Source: Symbiodinium microadriaticum (taxonomy: Eukaryota > Sar > Dinophyceae > Suessiales > Symbiodiniaceae). Taken from it: a stretch of DNA of 64,000 nt. A program made the translations under genes and the position numbers. The notes under the pieces were generated by a model. It had not been told where the DNA came from. It worked only from the letters and a program-made list of their open reading frames with translations, and did not search any database. This document shows positions 41,661-52,150 of this stretch, piece by piece (the stretch's first letter is position 1; each line of letters starts with the position of its first letter). The stretch covers positions 1 to 64,000 of the forward strand of contig LSRX01001308.1 of assembly GCA_001939145.1 (NCBI GenBank), in the 5' to 3' direction.

Positions 41661-43083
41661 CTGTGAGGCGCAGAAGTCACCGCAACATCAGACGGTGATC
41701 ATCTTCGACTGGGATGACACGCTTCTGTGCACATCATTTCTCAATCTCCGCCAGGACCCAGACTTTGCAGCATACACTGTAACAGCAGATCCGCAGTTCG
41801 TAGGAGGGCAAGGGCTTGGGCTTCTAGGTTCTAGGGACTTCGGCCACCACAGCTCGAAGGCCTGAAAGTATACCTGCAGAAACTTCTCTGCTACAAGCCA
41901 AGCACCGTTCGCATATCGGGGCGACGAATCCGGGCACAGACTATCGGGCCACTGCGACCTTCTGCATCCTTGTGTTAGTTTCGGTCATGTCGTGAGAAGA
42001 AGGTGGCAGAAAAGCATTGGCTCGCAGGAGCATGGGCTCTCCCATGCCGTGGAACGATGCCTGAAGGCCAGGCTACCTTGCTCTTTCGCCATTCCGCCTC
42101 TTCGACCCAGCTCCAACTTCCGAGAATGCAGAGGAAATCGAGTCGGCTTCGAAGAAGCTTCTGCAACTTGCCCAGCGCATGGTGCGAGCCCCAGCCTGGA
42201 AAAGAAGAGCCCAATACCGGGTACCCATCGATGAGCTGTTTTCCGTGGCGAGGGCCACACCTTCATCATCACGAACGCCATGAGTGGTTGGGTCGAGTAC
42301 AGCGCGGCGAAGTGGGCCTGGCGCCCTGGGGCCCCCACCTGCCAACGGAAGAGGCTCAACTGCCGTGACCCTGCAGGCTCCGGGCATGTTGGACGTGCTT
42401 CAGAGAATTCGGGTCATCTCTGCGCGCCCGCTTCACAGTCAGGACGCAGGGCGCATTTGTTTGCATGTTCCTGCTTGCGAAATTCGCCAGAGGCACCAAG
42501 TTTGAGCCAGAATTTCCCGGAGAGGTGCGATGGGACAGCTGTCCAGGAAATGGTTTCTTCCTGCATCCAAAATTTCGTGAACCGGTGATGTCAGGTGGGA
42601 AAGTGGAAAGAAAATGCTTTCTTGGAGGCATGCTGCTTTCCTCTGCTCCTCTACCTCTGATTCTCGCGAATCTTCCCGAGGTGCAAAAGCAGCTAGACAA
42701 CGAGATCATCACCAATCTGATTTCCGTAGGCGCGCTTCCCCAGATCTGGGAAAGACATTCGTAGCAGAAATCTGGAACGGAACTCTGTAGGCGACTCGAA
42801 CTTCGAGATGGACGCCTTGCACGTCATGGGCAAGCAGTTTGCGCAGGCACGGGATGCGACTGGGCGCGCCCGTCGAGTTGCGAGATCCTTCTTTTGTCAG
42901 GCCCTCGTAAAGACGATCAAGTTCAGGGAGAACCCATCGCCAGAAGAACTTCTAAAGCAGTGGCACCGCCGGAGTTTCAGTTCGGCTCCTCAGATGTCAG
43001 TCAGCTGAGATCTGACAGGTTGGAACTTGTGACGCAGAAGTTCGAGAAGATCGTGGAGAATGCCCGCAACCTGAAGGCTTTCA
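41661..43083 (+). CDS. HAD-superfamily phosphatase-like gene, about 9 exons
   Basis: Motif I, TVIIFDWDDTLLCTSF, has the nucleophile Asp at 41707-41709, second Asp at 41713-41715 and Thr at 41719-41721, after an AG acceptor at 41660. Further exons: about 42128-42180 (IESASKKLLQLAQ); 42253-42315 (GHTFIITNAMSGWVEYSAAK; motif II Thr at 42271-42273); 42377-42425 (APGMLDVLQRIRVISA); 42493 on (TKFEPEFPGEV); about 42681-42729 (VQKQLDNEIITNLISV); 42791-42846 (GDSNFEMDALHVMGK, motif IV-like acids); 42901-42959 (ALVKTIKFRENPSPEELL); 43019-43083 (LELVTQKFEKIVENARNLK). HAD enzymes form a phospho-aspartate intermediate; the substrate is unknown. Four introns use GC donors. The motif-III Lys and the first residues are not pinned down. 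Exons read well, so the gene is probably alive. Confidence 0.75.
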
Positions 43084-44579
43084 ACGATGCTATCATGCGA
43101 TGCATTTCAGCATGTGCAGCACATCAATGTGGCAGATTGGATTGGAGAGAAAGTGGGTTGGGAACCCGCATGCCGTCAGAGACCCAAGAGAGCCAGCACG
43201 GTGTCGCAGAATGAGCCCTGATGCTGACGAGTCCTTCTGTGTTGAACCTCCACTCACAGGGCTAGGCAAAGGCTTTCAGGTGCCTCCGATTTCGGCCGCT
43301 CGTCGGTGTGCGACGTCGCCACCTTTTGCTGCATCGAAGCTTTCAGATTTGCCCTGAGGCCTGAGGCGAGGCGGTCAAACAGCGACTCTCTCCGGAGAGC
43401 ATTTCGTAGGGTCAGCAGTGAAAGGTGGACCTTCCAAGTTTCCTGCGCTGTCAAAATGGCAGCGAAAGGCAACAGATGCCTCGGCGTGGGGCATGCATGT
43501 TTTCCTGCGGTCCACCCTGGCAAAGTACCTTGACCACTGCATGGCGACCAGAACGTGCAGCCGAGGAACACGCCGTTGCCACAGAAGTGAGAAGATGCAC
43601 AAAAAGCAGCAGTCTTCCGTGAGAACATGCAGTCATTGCATGCAGTATGATGTAGTCGCTAGGGCAAGCATGTGCATCGAGGCGTGTCTGTTACGAGGTA
43701 TATTGGGATTAGCTTGGTTTTGATCAGGGCGAGAGTTTCGGATTTAGGGTTTTCTGGTTTAGGGGGTTTGGGGGGTTAGGGTTCAGGGCTGTGCAATCTT
43801 GTGTGAGATCTTGAACCCATGCGTGCAACGATCTCCTTGCCGAAGAATCATGTCGATCTCGTGGATGTGCCTCTGCTGAGTCGCAAGAGGGCTTCTCTGG
43901 AAGTGCAGGCGGATGCATCTGTGCGTGCTTGGGTAAGGCCCTGAGCCCTAAAACCCTAAATTCTAAAGCCTACAAATCCTAAGGTCCTACGCTAAGACAT
44001 CGTCCGAATTACGGTAAACAATGCATGCACGCAGCCATTGCTGGGTCTCATGGCATGCTTGAGAGTTTCACATAAGTGGATCCTCTCGATTTGCTGCATA
44101 GACTGATGGATGGTGGATCCCGAGAGATATCAAGCCATCGATGGCGACAACCAACGCAGATATTCAATATCCTGGCAGCAACATCCCACCATTTGCACTA
44201 GAGCATGTCGAAGTGACCAGGAACAGTATCTCTTAGACAGCATGATGATTCATGGCACTGGGGCGGTTCGCGCTTGCCAGTGATACACGCCTGTGATGGA
44301 CTTAGTCGTCGAGCCTCCTGTGATAAGTGGAATGGGCCTAGGACCTGACAGGTGAGGCGGATGGTTGCCGCCAGACATGGCTCGCAGAGTCCGGATCTTT
44401 GGAACCAGAACTTCAGACACGTGATAAACTGTGCTGGTTGTTGTCTCGGATGAGGCTAGAAGCAGCTCCGACAGGCGAAGTCGCAGCCGCAGCCGCAGCC
44501 GCAGCAGCAGCAGCCGGAGCAGAAAGAGCAAGAGCCGCAGCAGCAGCAAAAGCAGCAAAAGCAAGAAGAGCAGGAGCAG
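43084..44579. other. No gene recognised; telomere-like tracts
   Basis: Contains G-rich TTTAGGG-like units at 43738-43790 and C-rich ones at 43941-43985. A GCAGCC run (about 44483-44515) gives long Ala frames that are not evidence of a gene. Confidence 0.5.
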
Positions 44580-45000
44580 CCCTAAACCCTAAACCCTAAA
44601 CCCTAAACCCCAAAACCCTAAAACTCCTAAACCCTAAACCCCTGAACCCTAAACCCCGAAACCCTAAACCAGGAAGAGCAGGAAAGCCAGCAGCCAAAGT
44701 GGAAGCCGAAGGAGGCGCAGCCGCAGCCGCAGTCGGAGCCGGAGGCCTTCGTCAAGTCCCAGTGGCTTTGAATCCTTCTTTGCAGCTCTAACTAAAGCCC
44801 TTGCAAAGCCCTAAGGCCCTAAAGGCCTAAAGCCCTGAACCCCCAACCCTAAGCCCTAAAGCCTTCTAAACCCTAAAGGCCCTAAAGCCTTCTAAACCCT
44901 AAAGTCCTAAAGGCCCTAAAGTCCTGAAGCCCTAAGGCCCTAAAGCCCTAAGGCCCTAAAGCCCTAAAGCCCTAAGCCCTAAACCCTGAAGCTTGCAGCT
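44580..45000 (-). repeat. Telomere-like CCCTAAA array
   Basis: A near-perfect block CCCTAAACCCTAAACCCTAA starts at 44580. More degenerate CCCTAAAGGCC units follow at 44800-45000. C-rich strand uppermost. Confidence 0.85.
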
Positions 45001-45104
45001 CGTCAGGAGCCCGAGCCGAAGTCGGCGGAACCGCCGAGCCCGGGCCGGGAGCTCAGAGATCCGCAGCGGCTCCGCGGCTCCGGCTCCGTCCCATCATGAA
45101 AGGT

Positions 45105-45415
45105 ATTTAAATATATGCAAAAAGAAATAGATGATAAATATACATGTAAATATACATATAGATACAAATAGACAAATAAATAAATGCAGAATAAATAAAT
45201 ATGGTTCAATTACATATATATATATATATATAATATAGGTATAGATATAGAAGATGTCTCTCTCTCTCTATATATATATATATCTACATCTATATCTATA
45301 TCTATGTCTATATCTATATCTATATCTATATCTATATCTATATACATATATATATATATACATATGTATATATATATATATATATATCTGTATATATATA
45401 TATATATAAGGCTCG
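45105..45415. repeat. AT-rich microsatellites
   Basis: AAATATACAT-type sequence (45105-45210), (TA)n at about 45212-45232, then (TATATC)n at about 45285-45345 and more TATA to 45410. Tyr/Ile frames here are artefacts. Confidence 0.9.
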
Positions 45416-45502
45416 AGTGGCCTGCGAGGGCAGGAAAATCGGCAGCCCCAGTTCCCGTAGAATCGCCCCATATGGGGAAGGGAACGCCTTTAACATCAAC
45501 CA

Positions 45503-46329
45503 TGGTGAGCCGTGCTGTCTATGAGCTCCTGGAGTATGGGGATTCGGTTTCACTTCGAGAGCTGCGCCTGGTCTTACAGGACCGGACATGCATTGGCCTG
45601 ACATCCCAGAAGTCCTTCATAAGGCAAGTGGCAGAGCATACCTTCGCGACACTGACTTCCGGTCTCGACTTGATGCATTTGCCGCTGGAACAAGTTGCAC
45701 GACTGCGCGACCCGTATGTCGGTAGGTGGGAGCCTTTGTGCAGTACAGTTGCTACAGGTGCTGCTAGTGCTGTTGTTCCGTGCATGACACGTGGAAGCGT
45801 GCTGTTCACAGAGCTTCACGATCTCGGCGGCGCCATCGTTGCGCCTTCTACATTTATCCATGCTGGAACTGACAAGCTGCCAAAGGCGAATGCGTGGCAT
45901 GATAGCCTTGCGAGGAACACATGCTGCCATTTCAGGTTGTCTTCCGAGTCTTTGGGACAACATGCGCATGAACGTCGCCGTACTGTGTTGCACTACAACA
46001 GTTACAATAAAATGTGGACCCAGCCTTCGGACAAGACGGTCGATGGTGGTAACGGTATTGCAGCTGGCATAGCAGCCATTGCGCAGGACGTACCATTCGG
46101 ACGGAAGTCGTTGATTCGGTCATTGATCGAGGTCGGCAGCTTGCAGATAGTTGCATGGGGCTTCCACGCTTCAGTGGCAGCAACGCTTGTGGTGGAGGCC
46201 AAAACTCCAGCTTGGGTTCCTGTCGTGTGGAGCGCTTGTTGTTGGACTATGGCAAAAGATGCAAGCTCAGGCACGGTCTGCAAAATGATCTTACTGGCAC
46301 TTATGTCCACTCGTTGTTCGAGTACGTAG
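45503..46329 (+). CDS. Unrecognised intron-free ORF, 276 codons
   Basis: Start ATG 45503 ([20 protein letters not shown]) is chosen because the frame upstream is only microsatellite. The first 90 residues look protein-like ([37 protein letters not shown]). It remains open to TAG 46327-46329. A second frame (46155-46475) reads [20 protein letters not shown] and PLLERLLLDDF, which could be its frameshifted continuation. I recognise no domain. A possible orphan gene or old retrogene next to AT-rich sequence and, on the right, an assembly gap. Confidence 0.35.
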
Positions 46330-46826
46330 ATGGGGCTACTGAATTCGGCAACGAGGCGCAGCCCGATGATTCCGGCTTGGGTTATCCTTTGCTCGAGCGG
46401 CTGCTGCTTGATGACTTTCGTGCGGGCTCTACAAACGGACGCAGTTCCTGTGAGTCCCGGCTTGTATCGTCCTGACGCCCTGCGCAAACCTTTGTCTCGT
46501 ACGTGACGGCATGAACCGCCTGATTTTGTGGGGTGTTGGACTTTCGTGGTAGATCATGGAGTTCATCATCCCGCTTTTGTTTGTGTTTGGCGGGTTATGG
46601 GTGAGACGACTTTTCGGTCCAAAGGACTGGTCGGTTACATCTCACTTACCCAGCCCTGACATGCTTGAGCGCATACTGGCACGGTTGTCACGCACGCATC
46701 AACCAGATTTCTGCGCCAGGCTTTTGAATTTAATTAGATGCAAGCCAATGGGCTGCGTCCGACCGTGACACTGTGCCCCAAAGGAGCGAAAAGAGCGTAT
46801 ATACATATATATATATATATATATAT
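46330..46826. other. No firm gene before the gap
   Basis: A 70-codon frame at 46556-46768 starts MEFIIPLLFVFGGLWVRRLF, a possible membrane segment, without other support. ATATAT repeats run into the gap. Confidence 0.25.
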
Positions 46827-47092
46827 NNNNNNNNNNNNNNNNNNNNNNNNNNNNNNNNNNNNNNNNNNNNNNNNNNNNNNNNNNNNNNNNNNNNNNNNNN
46901 NNNNNNNNNNNNNNNNNNNNNNNNNNNNNNNNNNNNNNNNNNNNNNNNNNNNNNNNNNNNNNNNNNNNNNNNNNNNNNNNNNNNNNNNNNNNNNNNNNNN
47001 NNNNNNNNNNNNNNNNNNNNNNNNNNNNNNNNNNNNNNNNNNNNNNNNNNNNNNNNNNNNNNNNNNNNNNNNNNNNNNNNNNNNNNNNNNNN
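46827..47092. other. Assembly gap (266 N)
   Basis: Run of N beginning inside a TA microsatellite, which probably caused the gap. Confidence 1.
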
Positions 47093-48338
47093 GCTCCAAG
47101 AGCCCCGCGGCAGGAGCCCAACACCTCGAGAAGCGAAAGAAAGGGAAGGGAAGAGGAGAGAGAGAGAGAGCTGAGAGAGAGAGAAGCTGAGAGAGGGAAG
47201 AGAGGAAGGCAGAAGAAGGGGAGGAAGGGCAGAGAGCGAGAGTGGAGAAGGCTGCGTAAGAAGGCTGAGACTCTGCAGACACTTTCATCTGAAAACAGCA
47301 GGAGCCAAGTCGGCTTCGGCCTCGGCAACCTCCGAGGCGCGAAAGTGCACGGGGCACCAGCTTTCGCTCCTTTCGACGTCCTCGGATTTTTTGTTTGGAG
47401 GCCTACGGCGCTGGTGCCTACTCCCTGTATGGCTGGGGATCAGGCGCGTCGCTCTAGAAACCCGATGCCACAAGCCCCCTCAAAACACCGCGCCATAGCT
47501 GAGGCTACAGGAGCTGGAACGTCTCGCACCCGGACTTAGGACTTCAGCTTCGGCCATCGTCCACAAAACTGCCCTTGTTTTTTGGGGGGGATCTTTTGTT
47601 TTTTGAGCGCTGAGGCCTGGCCTGCCAGCCCGGCACGGTTTTTTTGCTGATGAGAGAGGGTGCGTAGGGTACCCTTTGTTGAGCCCTTAAAAAGCTGCGT
47701 GTTGAATCTCCGGAGGAGAGCTCCTACTACTCGGGCTATTCGGCACATGGCCCGGCTTTGCCTTAAGCTGCAGAGAGGCATGACGGCGTGCCTGTGCCCA
47801 TAAGGCTTATCAGGGGTACCAGTACGGGCAGCGCGACTACGCCACAGAGAAGCCGGAGAATTACATGGCCTTCGCATCGCACTCAGATCTGCAAAGAGGG
47901 TTGGCACGTGTTCCCCCTTTCAAGAGCGGGAGCAGGATCCGAATCCGAGGTGCAGCAGCACGTCAGGGAGGGTAAGAACGGCACGGAGGTGATCCTCAGC
48001 AATAACATGTGTGGAGAGCTTGGAGGGTTTTTCACTGCATCGCCCAGAGTGCTGTTTTGGTGGGTGAGCAAGGTCAAGACCGACACGTTGATGATCTGCT
48101 CCTTTGCATCGAGCTTTGGGCTTAGAGAGCTTCTCCCAGGGACCCAAGACGCAAGAGCTGGCACGGCGCACGAGGTCCTGGCTTGCACGGCAGTATGGAC
48201 GAAGCGGCGCCCAGCAGCGTGCTGAGCCTGCTCCATGCCAGAAGTCCAGGAGCGTAAAGGCGTAAAGCGCGACGCCGCGACGCATGCTGACGAGTTTATA
48301 AGTTCAGGCCGTGGCAGCTGGGAACTGTGGATCTCTCG
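47093..48338. other. No identified gene; candidate exons
   Basis: After a GAGA-rich patch (47140-47250), a + strand frame from 47799 reads HKAYQGYQYGQRDYATEKPE and stays open to about 47973. A second frame gives NGTEVILSNNMCGELGGFFT (47970-48035). Both look like real exons of an unknown protein, possibly belonging to the LRR gene downstream. Confidence 0.3.
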
Positions 48339-49030
48339 TTGTCACCGCCTCGGCTCGACGCAGCATCTCTGAGATCTCAAGCAAAGAATTTAAGTAGGAA
48401 CGGGCTGTCCGACGACAGCGTCGCCCGCATTGCGGACCGGCTTCGGCAGCTGCATGTTCGAGTGACCGCTCTGCCTGGGACCGGCTTCCTCCTACGACCG
48501 GCTGCCTTTGAGGTACGATGCTTGGACTTGACGGGAAACAAAGCCGCGACGAAAGGCCGGACCGCCAGACCACAGCCCACCATGAACTGTGCCATGCTGC
48601 GGCATCGTGTTCGTTGTCGTTGTCGCATGAGGCCTCGCGGCATTGGAAGCCTATCTCTGGAACTGCTCGGAGCCGTTTCAAGAGATCTCTCTTGCAGACA
48701 ACGAGATTCTGGTGGAGGCAGAGCCGGGCGGACCTGGCCGTTGCTGTGCCGTTGCTTTGGCGGTTTCTTCACTCGGACAAAGCAGGCCGGCTCAGGCGAG
48801 GAGAATCCGGTCTCCTCCTTCCTGCGCTGCCTTTACAACCACCCAAACTATCCGCGGAAGACCAGGCGGGCGCATGCATCCATAGAGTACGGCAAAACAC
48901 ACAAGACTATCGCGCCGCCCCACCTTTCCACCGCTCCGCCCACCTCGCAGTTCCGACGCCGGCGTCTTGATCCACCCTCTCGTTCTCCGCCTGGGCGAGC
49001 ACCTGAGCCTCCTAAAACGAAACACAGATG
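48339..49030 (+). CDS. Leucine-rich-repeat protein exons
   Basis: Exons with LRR signatures: LSRNGLSDDSVARIADRL (about 48390-48443), RCLDLTGNKA (about 48508-48540) and, in another frame, FQEISLADNEI (about 48679-48712). Their order and the LxLxxNxL cores fit a ribonuclease-inhibitor-like LRR protein. Further exon-like pieces are PVSSFLRCLYNHPNYP (about 48808-48860) and LVLRLGEHLSLLKRNTDD (about 48975-49030). Frames change between pieces, as expected for short exons. Start, end and partners are unknown. LRRs usually bind other proteins. Confidence 0.5.
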
Positions 49031-49510
49031 ACATGGGAGAGCGAACGGCGCCGAGGAAAGAACCGGATCGGGGACCTTCCGGGGCTCCTCCGAGACATCC
49101 GGAGCAAGGCGAGACAACTGAAACCGCCCCCTCACGCCTCTCTTTCTCTGCTTGCTGCCTCTGCCTCTGCGTGGTTCCAAGAGGGTTTTGGAGGTGGGCG
49201 GCCGGGCCCGCTTCTGCCGATCCGCGGAGGCGCCGGCGCCGGCTTTGCTTGGGGCGTTTCGAGAGGTTTTTCTACACCACACCGATGCGCTTTGAAGAGC
49301 CCAAGAAGAGGCTTACAAAGAGCCCGAGTCGGAGGAGTTCCTGCAGGGAGCCTCAAGAGCTCAAAGAGCAGCTCCCCGAGGGAGCCTTGGACGTGCCCTT
49401 TGTAAAACTTTGTTTCGAGGTCCGTGCACATCGCGGACCTGCCCGAAAGCGGAGAAGCGGAAGACCCGGAGACAGCCGAGGCGGAGGCCAACCCTAAACG
49501 CTAAACTTTG

Positions 49511-50393
49511 AGCCGCAGCGGCTCTTCGCTCAGGACTCGGCCTGGAAGCGGCGCCAGCGCCGCCGCAAGGCGAAGGAGCTGAGCGCCAAGGACGAGGACG
49601 AGAAGGACCCAAAGGAGAGCCCGAAGTCTGAGGAGAGCGAGGAGGAGAAGCCTCAGCCTCGCAAGACGGAGGAATCCAAGGAAGGCAAGAAGAAGAAGGC
49701 GAAGAAGGCAAGCTCCGCTCCAGCCTCGTGAGGGGAGACAACCTTCTGCCTGAGGAGAACGGGAAGACCAAGAAGAAAAAAAAGAAGAGAAGCAAGCGGA
49801 ATGTCTCGGAAGAGGTCCAGGGTCAGGTGGGTTTAGGCTCCCATCATCTCCCATCTCTCCGGGCATCTCTCCGGGCATTTCGCCGTCGCCAGGAGAACGG
49901 CAAGGAGCAGACGCAGACAGGTCCCGGTTCGGAGGCGGAAACGGAGGAAGGCGAGGAAGAGAACAGCGACGAGGCCCAGGGCCTCTCCACACGTCGTATC
50001 CGATATACGAGGGGCCGGAGGGGTTCCCGTGTCGAGGTCGCGGAGGCGGCGGACGCGACGGAGCTGGGAGTGGCCTCCGAACCCGAGGCCGTCGAGCCGG
50101 AGGTGGAGGAGGCGGAGGAGGAGCCGGAGGTTCCTTCGAAGGAAGCCGAGGGCCAGGGCTCCTCCCAGCCAGCGTCCCCAGATCAGGGAGTTTTCAACAA
50201 ACGCATCTCACGAACGTGCTGTCAAGGCCCAGCAAGCCTGCGCGAACCTTCTCCCCTTCTGCGCTCTCGTCGGAGGCGTGATCCTGAGACCGTATCATGC
50301 AGGGCTATTGTAGGTAGCCGTAGATCCGTAGATGCTGTGCAGGATCAAGCCCGTCTGAAGAAGGAGACGGCGGAGAGACTCAGGCAGCCGTGA
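49511..50393 (+). CDS. Charged Lys/Glu-rich exons, function unknown
   Basis: About 49520-49731 reads WKRRQRRRKAKELSAKDEDE, then a long Lys/Glu/Ser stretch ending KKKAKKASSAPAS and a stop. The next frame (49728-50393) is Lys-rich, then strongly acidic (EAVEPEVEEAEEEPEVP), then ends RLKKETAERLRQP. Low complexity, probably disordered. This could be the tail of the LRR gene or a separate nuclear protein. No domain is recognised. Two CCCTAAA-like units at 49490-49506 lie just upstream. Confidence 0.4.
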
Positions 50394-50415
50394 GCCGGCG
50401 TCGTTGTGCTGTGCC

Positions 50416-50660
50416 TTGCAGGGCCATGCGAGTCGCGTGAGGCTGATGGAGGGTCTGGTGGAGAGCATCGGGGAAAGCGCTCTGGGGAAGCTGGCCGAGC
50501 TGACGGCGCGACTCTCCAAAGACGTATATTCGATGCTCATGTCAGACTTCCATCGCATGCGAGGTGCGACTGCTGGTGAGCGGCAAGCGATCGGAGGACA
50601 TGATGTCGGAGCTGAAGCCCTTTGCACGAGCCCCAACCATGTACTGCAAGGTTGCCACTC
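50416..50660 (+). CDS. Helical exon pair, weakly PUF-like
   Basis: One frame gives SRVRLMEGLVESIGESALGK and LAELTARLSKDVYSMLMSDF. A following frame gives SGKRSEDMMSELKPFA. The spacing vaguely recalls a Pumilio repeat, but the key GNYVxQ-type residues are absent, so I do not assign a function. It may continue the preceding charged gene. Confidence 0.25.
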
Positions 50661-50689
50661 GGTGTTTCTCCTCGAAAAAAGTATGGGGT

Positions 50690-50830
50690 CTGCAATTAAT
50701 CAATAAACTAAGTAAGTAATTAAGTAATTATGTACATATGTATGTATGTACGTACGTACGTATGTACGTGCGTAAGTACGTATGTATGTACGTACGTACA
50801 TATGTCAAATATAATGTATTTAATGTAATG
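50690..50830. repeat. (ACGT)n / (ATGT)n microsatellite
   Basis: Tetranucleotide units TACG, TATG and TAAG over about 140 bp, ending in TAATGTAATG. Confidence 0.9.
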
Positions 50831-50869
50831 TAATGTAACCCTATGCATCCAACCCCCCAGAAAACTAGG

Positions 50870-51595
50870 GCGCTCACGTTTGCCTCGGGTTAAACTCGGC
50901 GTTCGAAAACTCGGTTAGAACGACCACGTTTAACTTTAACCCTTCAAAAAAACTCATGCCTCTGAAGACCCAGCGGAATCCGAACAGCCCGGATACGTTT
51001 TGAAACTTGCCGACCCGAACAGCCAAGTTTACTCCGGCTACCTTTTGAAACCTGCCGACACGAACAGCCAAGTTTAACCAAACGAGCCCGAATGACCCGG
51101 CTGGCTTCGAAGCCCCAAAGCCGGCAAATCCACTAAATCATAAACCCACCCTATACCCTTGTCGTGTGGCTGCGGAAAGCCCCCACTCAGGATAACTCAC
51201 GCTTTGCTCACGGTTTTGCTAAACACTCTGACTCTAACTGCTCTTAATTTGGTGGCCAGGGAGGCTTCTCACGACTACTCACGGTTCTCTCACGCTTCTG
51301 ACGTCGCACCAGGTGCACCTCCGCACGGTGCGGGAAACAAACTTTACTCGGGTTTTTGGGGGTTGGCACTTCGGGTCACATCGTCTGTCGGGTTAAATGT
51401 GTCCGCTTCTATTTTGGTGCACTTCCAAACTGTCTGGTTAAATACGTCCGCTTAAACTGTTTGTATGGTGCTGAGGTGTAAGGTTAAACACGTCCGCATC
51501 CATGAACATCAAAGCTTGATGTGTCGGTTGGGCTGTCGGGTTAAATGCGGGCGCTCCTTGGTTAAATGCGGCTCTTCGAAGCAGCCAGGGTAATG
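50870..51595 (+). repeat. Diffuse repeats of AACAGCCAAGTTTA and GGTTAAAYRCG
   Basis: 50975-51085 has units with TTTTGAAACTTGCCGAC and AACAGCCAAGTTTA. 51355-51590 has five GGTTAAA units followed by tGTCCGC, ACGTCCGC or GCGG, about 40-60 bp apart. Non-coding, anciently duplicated. Confidence 0.55.
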
Positions 51596-51690
51596 TAATG
51601 TAATGTAATGTAATGTAATGTAATGTAACGCAAAGCAACGCAATGCAACGCAATGCAATGTAATGTAAAGTAATGTAATGTAACGTATGT
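51590..51690. repeat. (TAATG)n pentanucleotide array
   Basis: About 20 units of TAATG with CAACG and CAATG variants. Confidence 0.95.
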
Positions 51691-52150
51691 ATGTACGAAA
51701 GAATGAATGTGTGTATGCATTGAGTGAGTGCGTGAGTGAGTGAGCAAGACACGTAATCGTTCAAAGAGCGAAGGAACAAAACAGACGTAAATAAAGAACG
51801 AACGAGGGAAGAAAGCCACGAAGAACAACAAGCAGAAATAACTACATAAAGAAAGAACGAAAGAAAGACAGAACACACAATAACTAAAGGAAGGACGGAA
51901 CAACGACATAAATAATAAAATCACGAAAGACAGAGGTAATCAAGTAGAGAAAGATATTGAGAAAGCAAGAGCGAAGAGCGAACCACAGACATAAATAAAG
52001 TACATAAAGAGCTAAATAACGAACGCAAGAGTGGATGCAAGAAAGAAGTGACGAACGAACGTAAGAGATAAAGGAAAAAGCGCGATGCAAAGACAGACGT
52101 AAATAACGGTACGGCATAGTCGAACACATAAAAACACATAAGGATATTAC
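51691..52150. repeat. Purine-rich simple sequence (GAAC/AAAGA type)
   Basis: Cryptic simple sequence built from AAGAACGAACG and AAAGAAAGA. Minus-strand frames here are repeats of Tyr/Leu/Phe and not genes. Confidence 0.7.

Noticed and set aside
45304..45502. Tyr/Ile/Ser-rich start of a 341-codon ORF
   Set aside because: It is read-through of the TATATC/TA microsatellite; the protein-like part begins at ATG 45503.
50416..50660. Pumilio repeat assignment
   Set aside because: Helical spacing is suggestive, but the diagnostic base-contacting residues are absent; left as an unnamed exon.
51438..52139. Minus-strand ORFs rich in Phe/Leu/Tyr
   Set aside because: They lie over TAATG and GAAC-type simple repeats; composition explained by the repeat.
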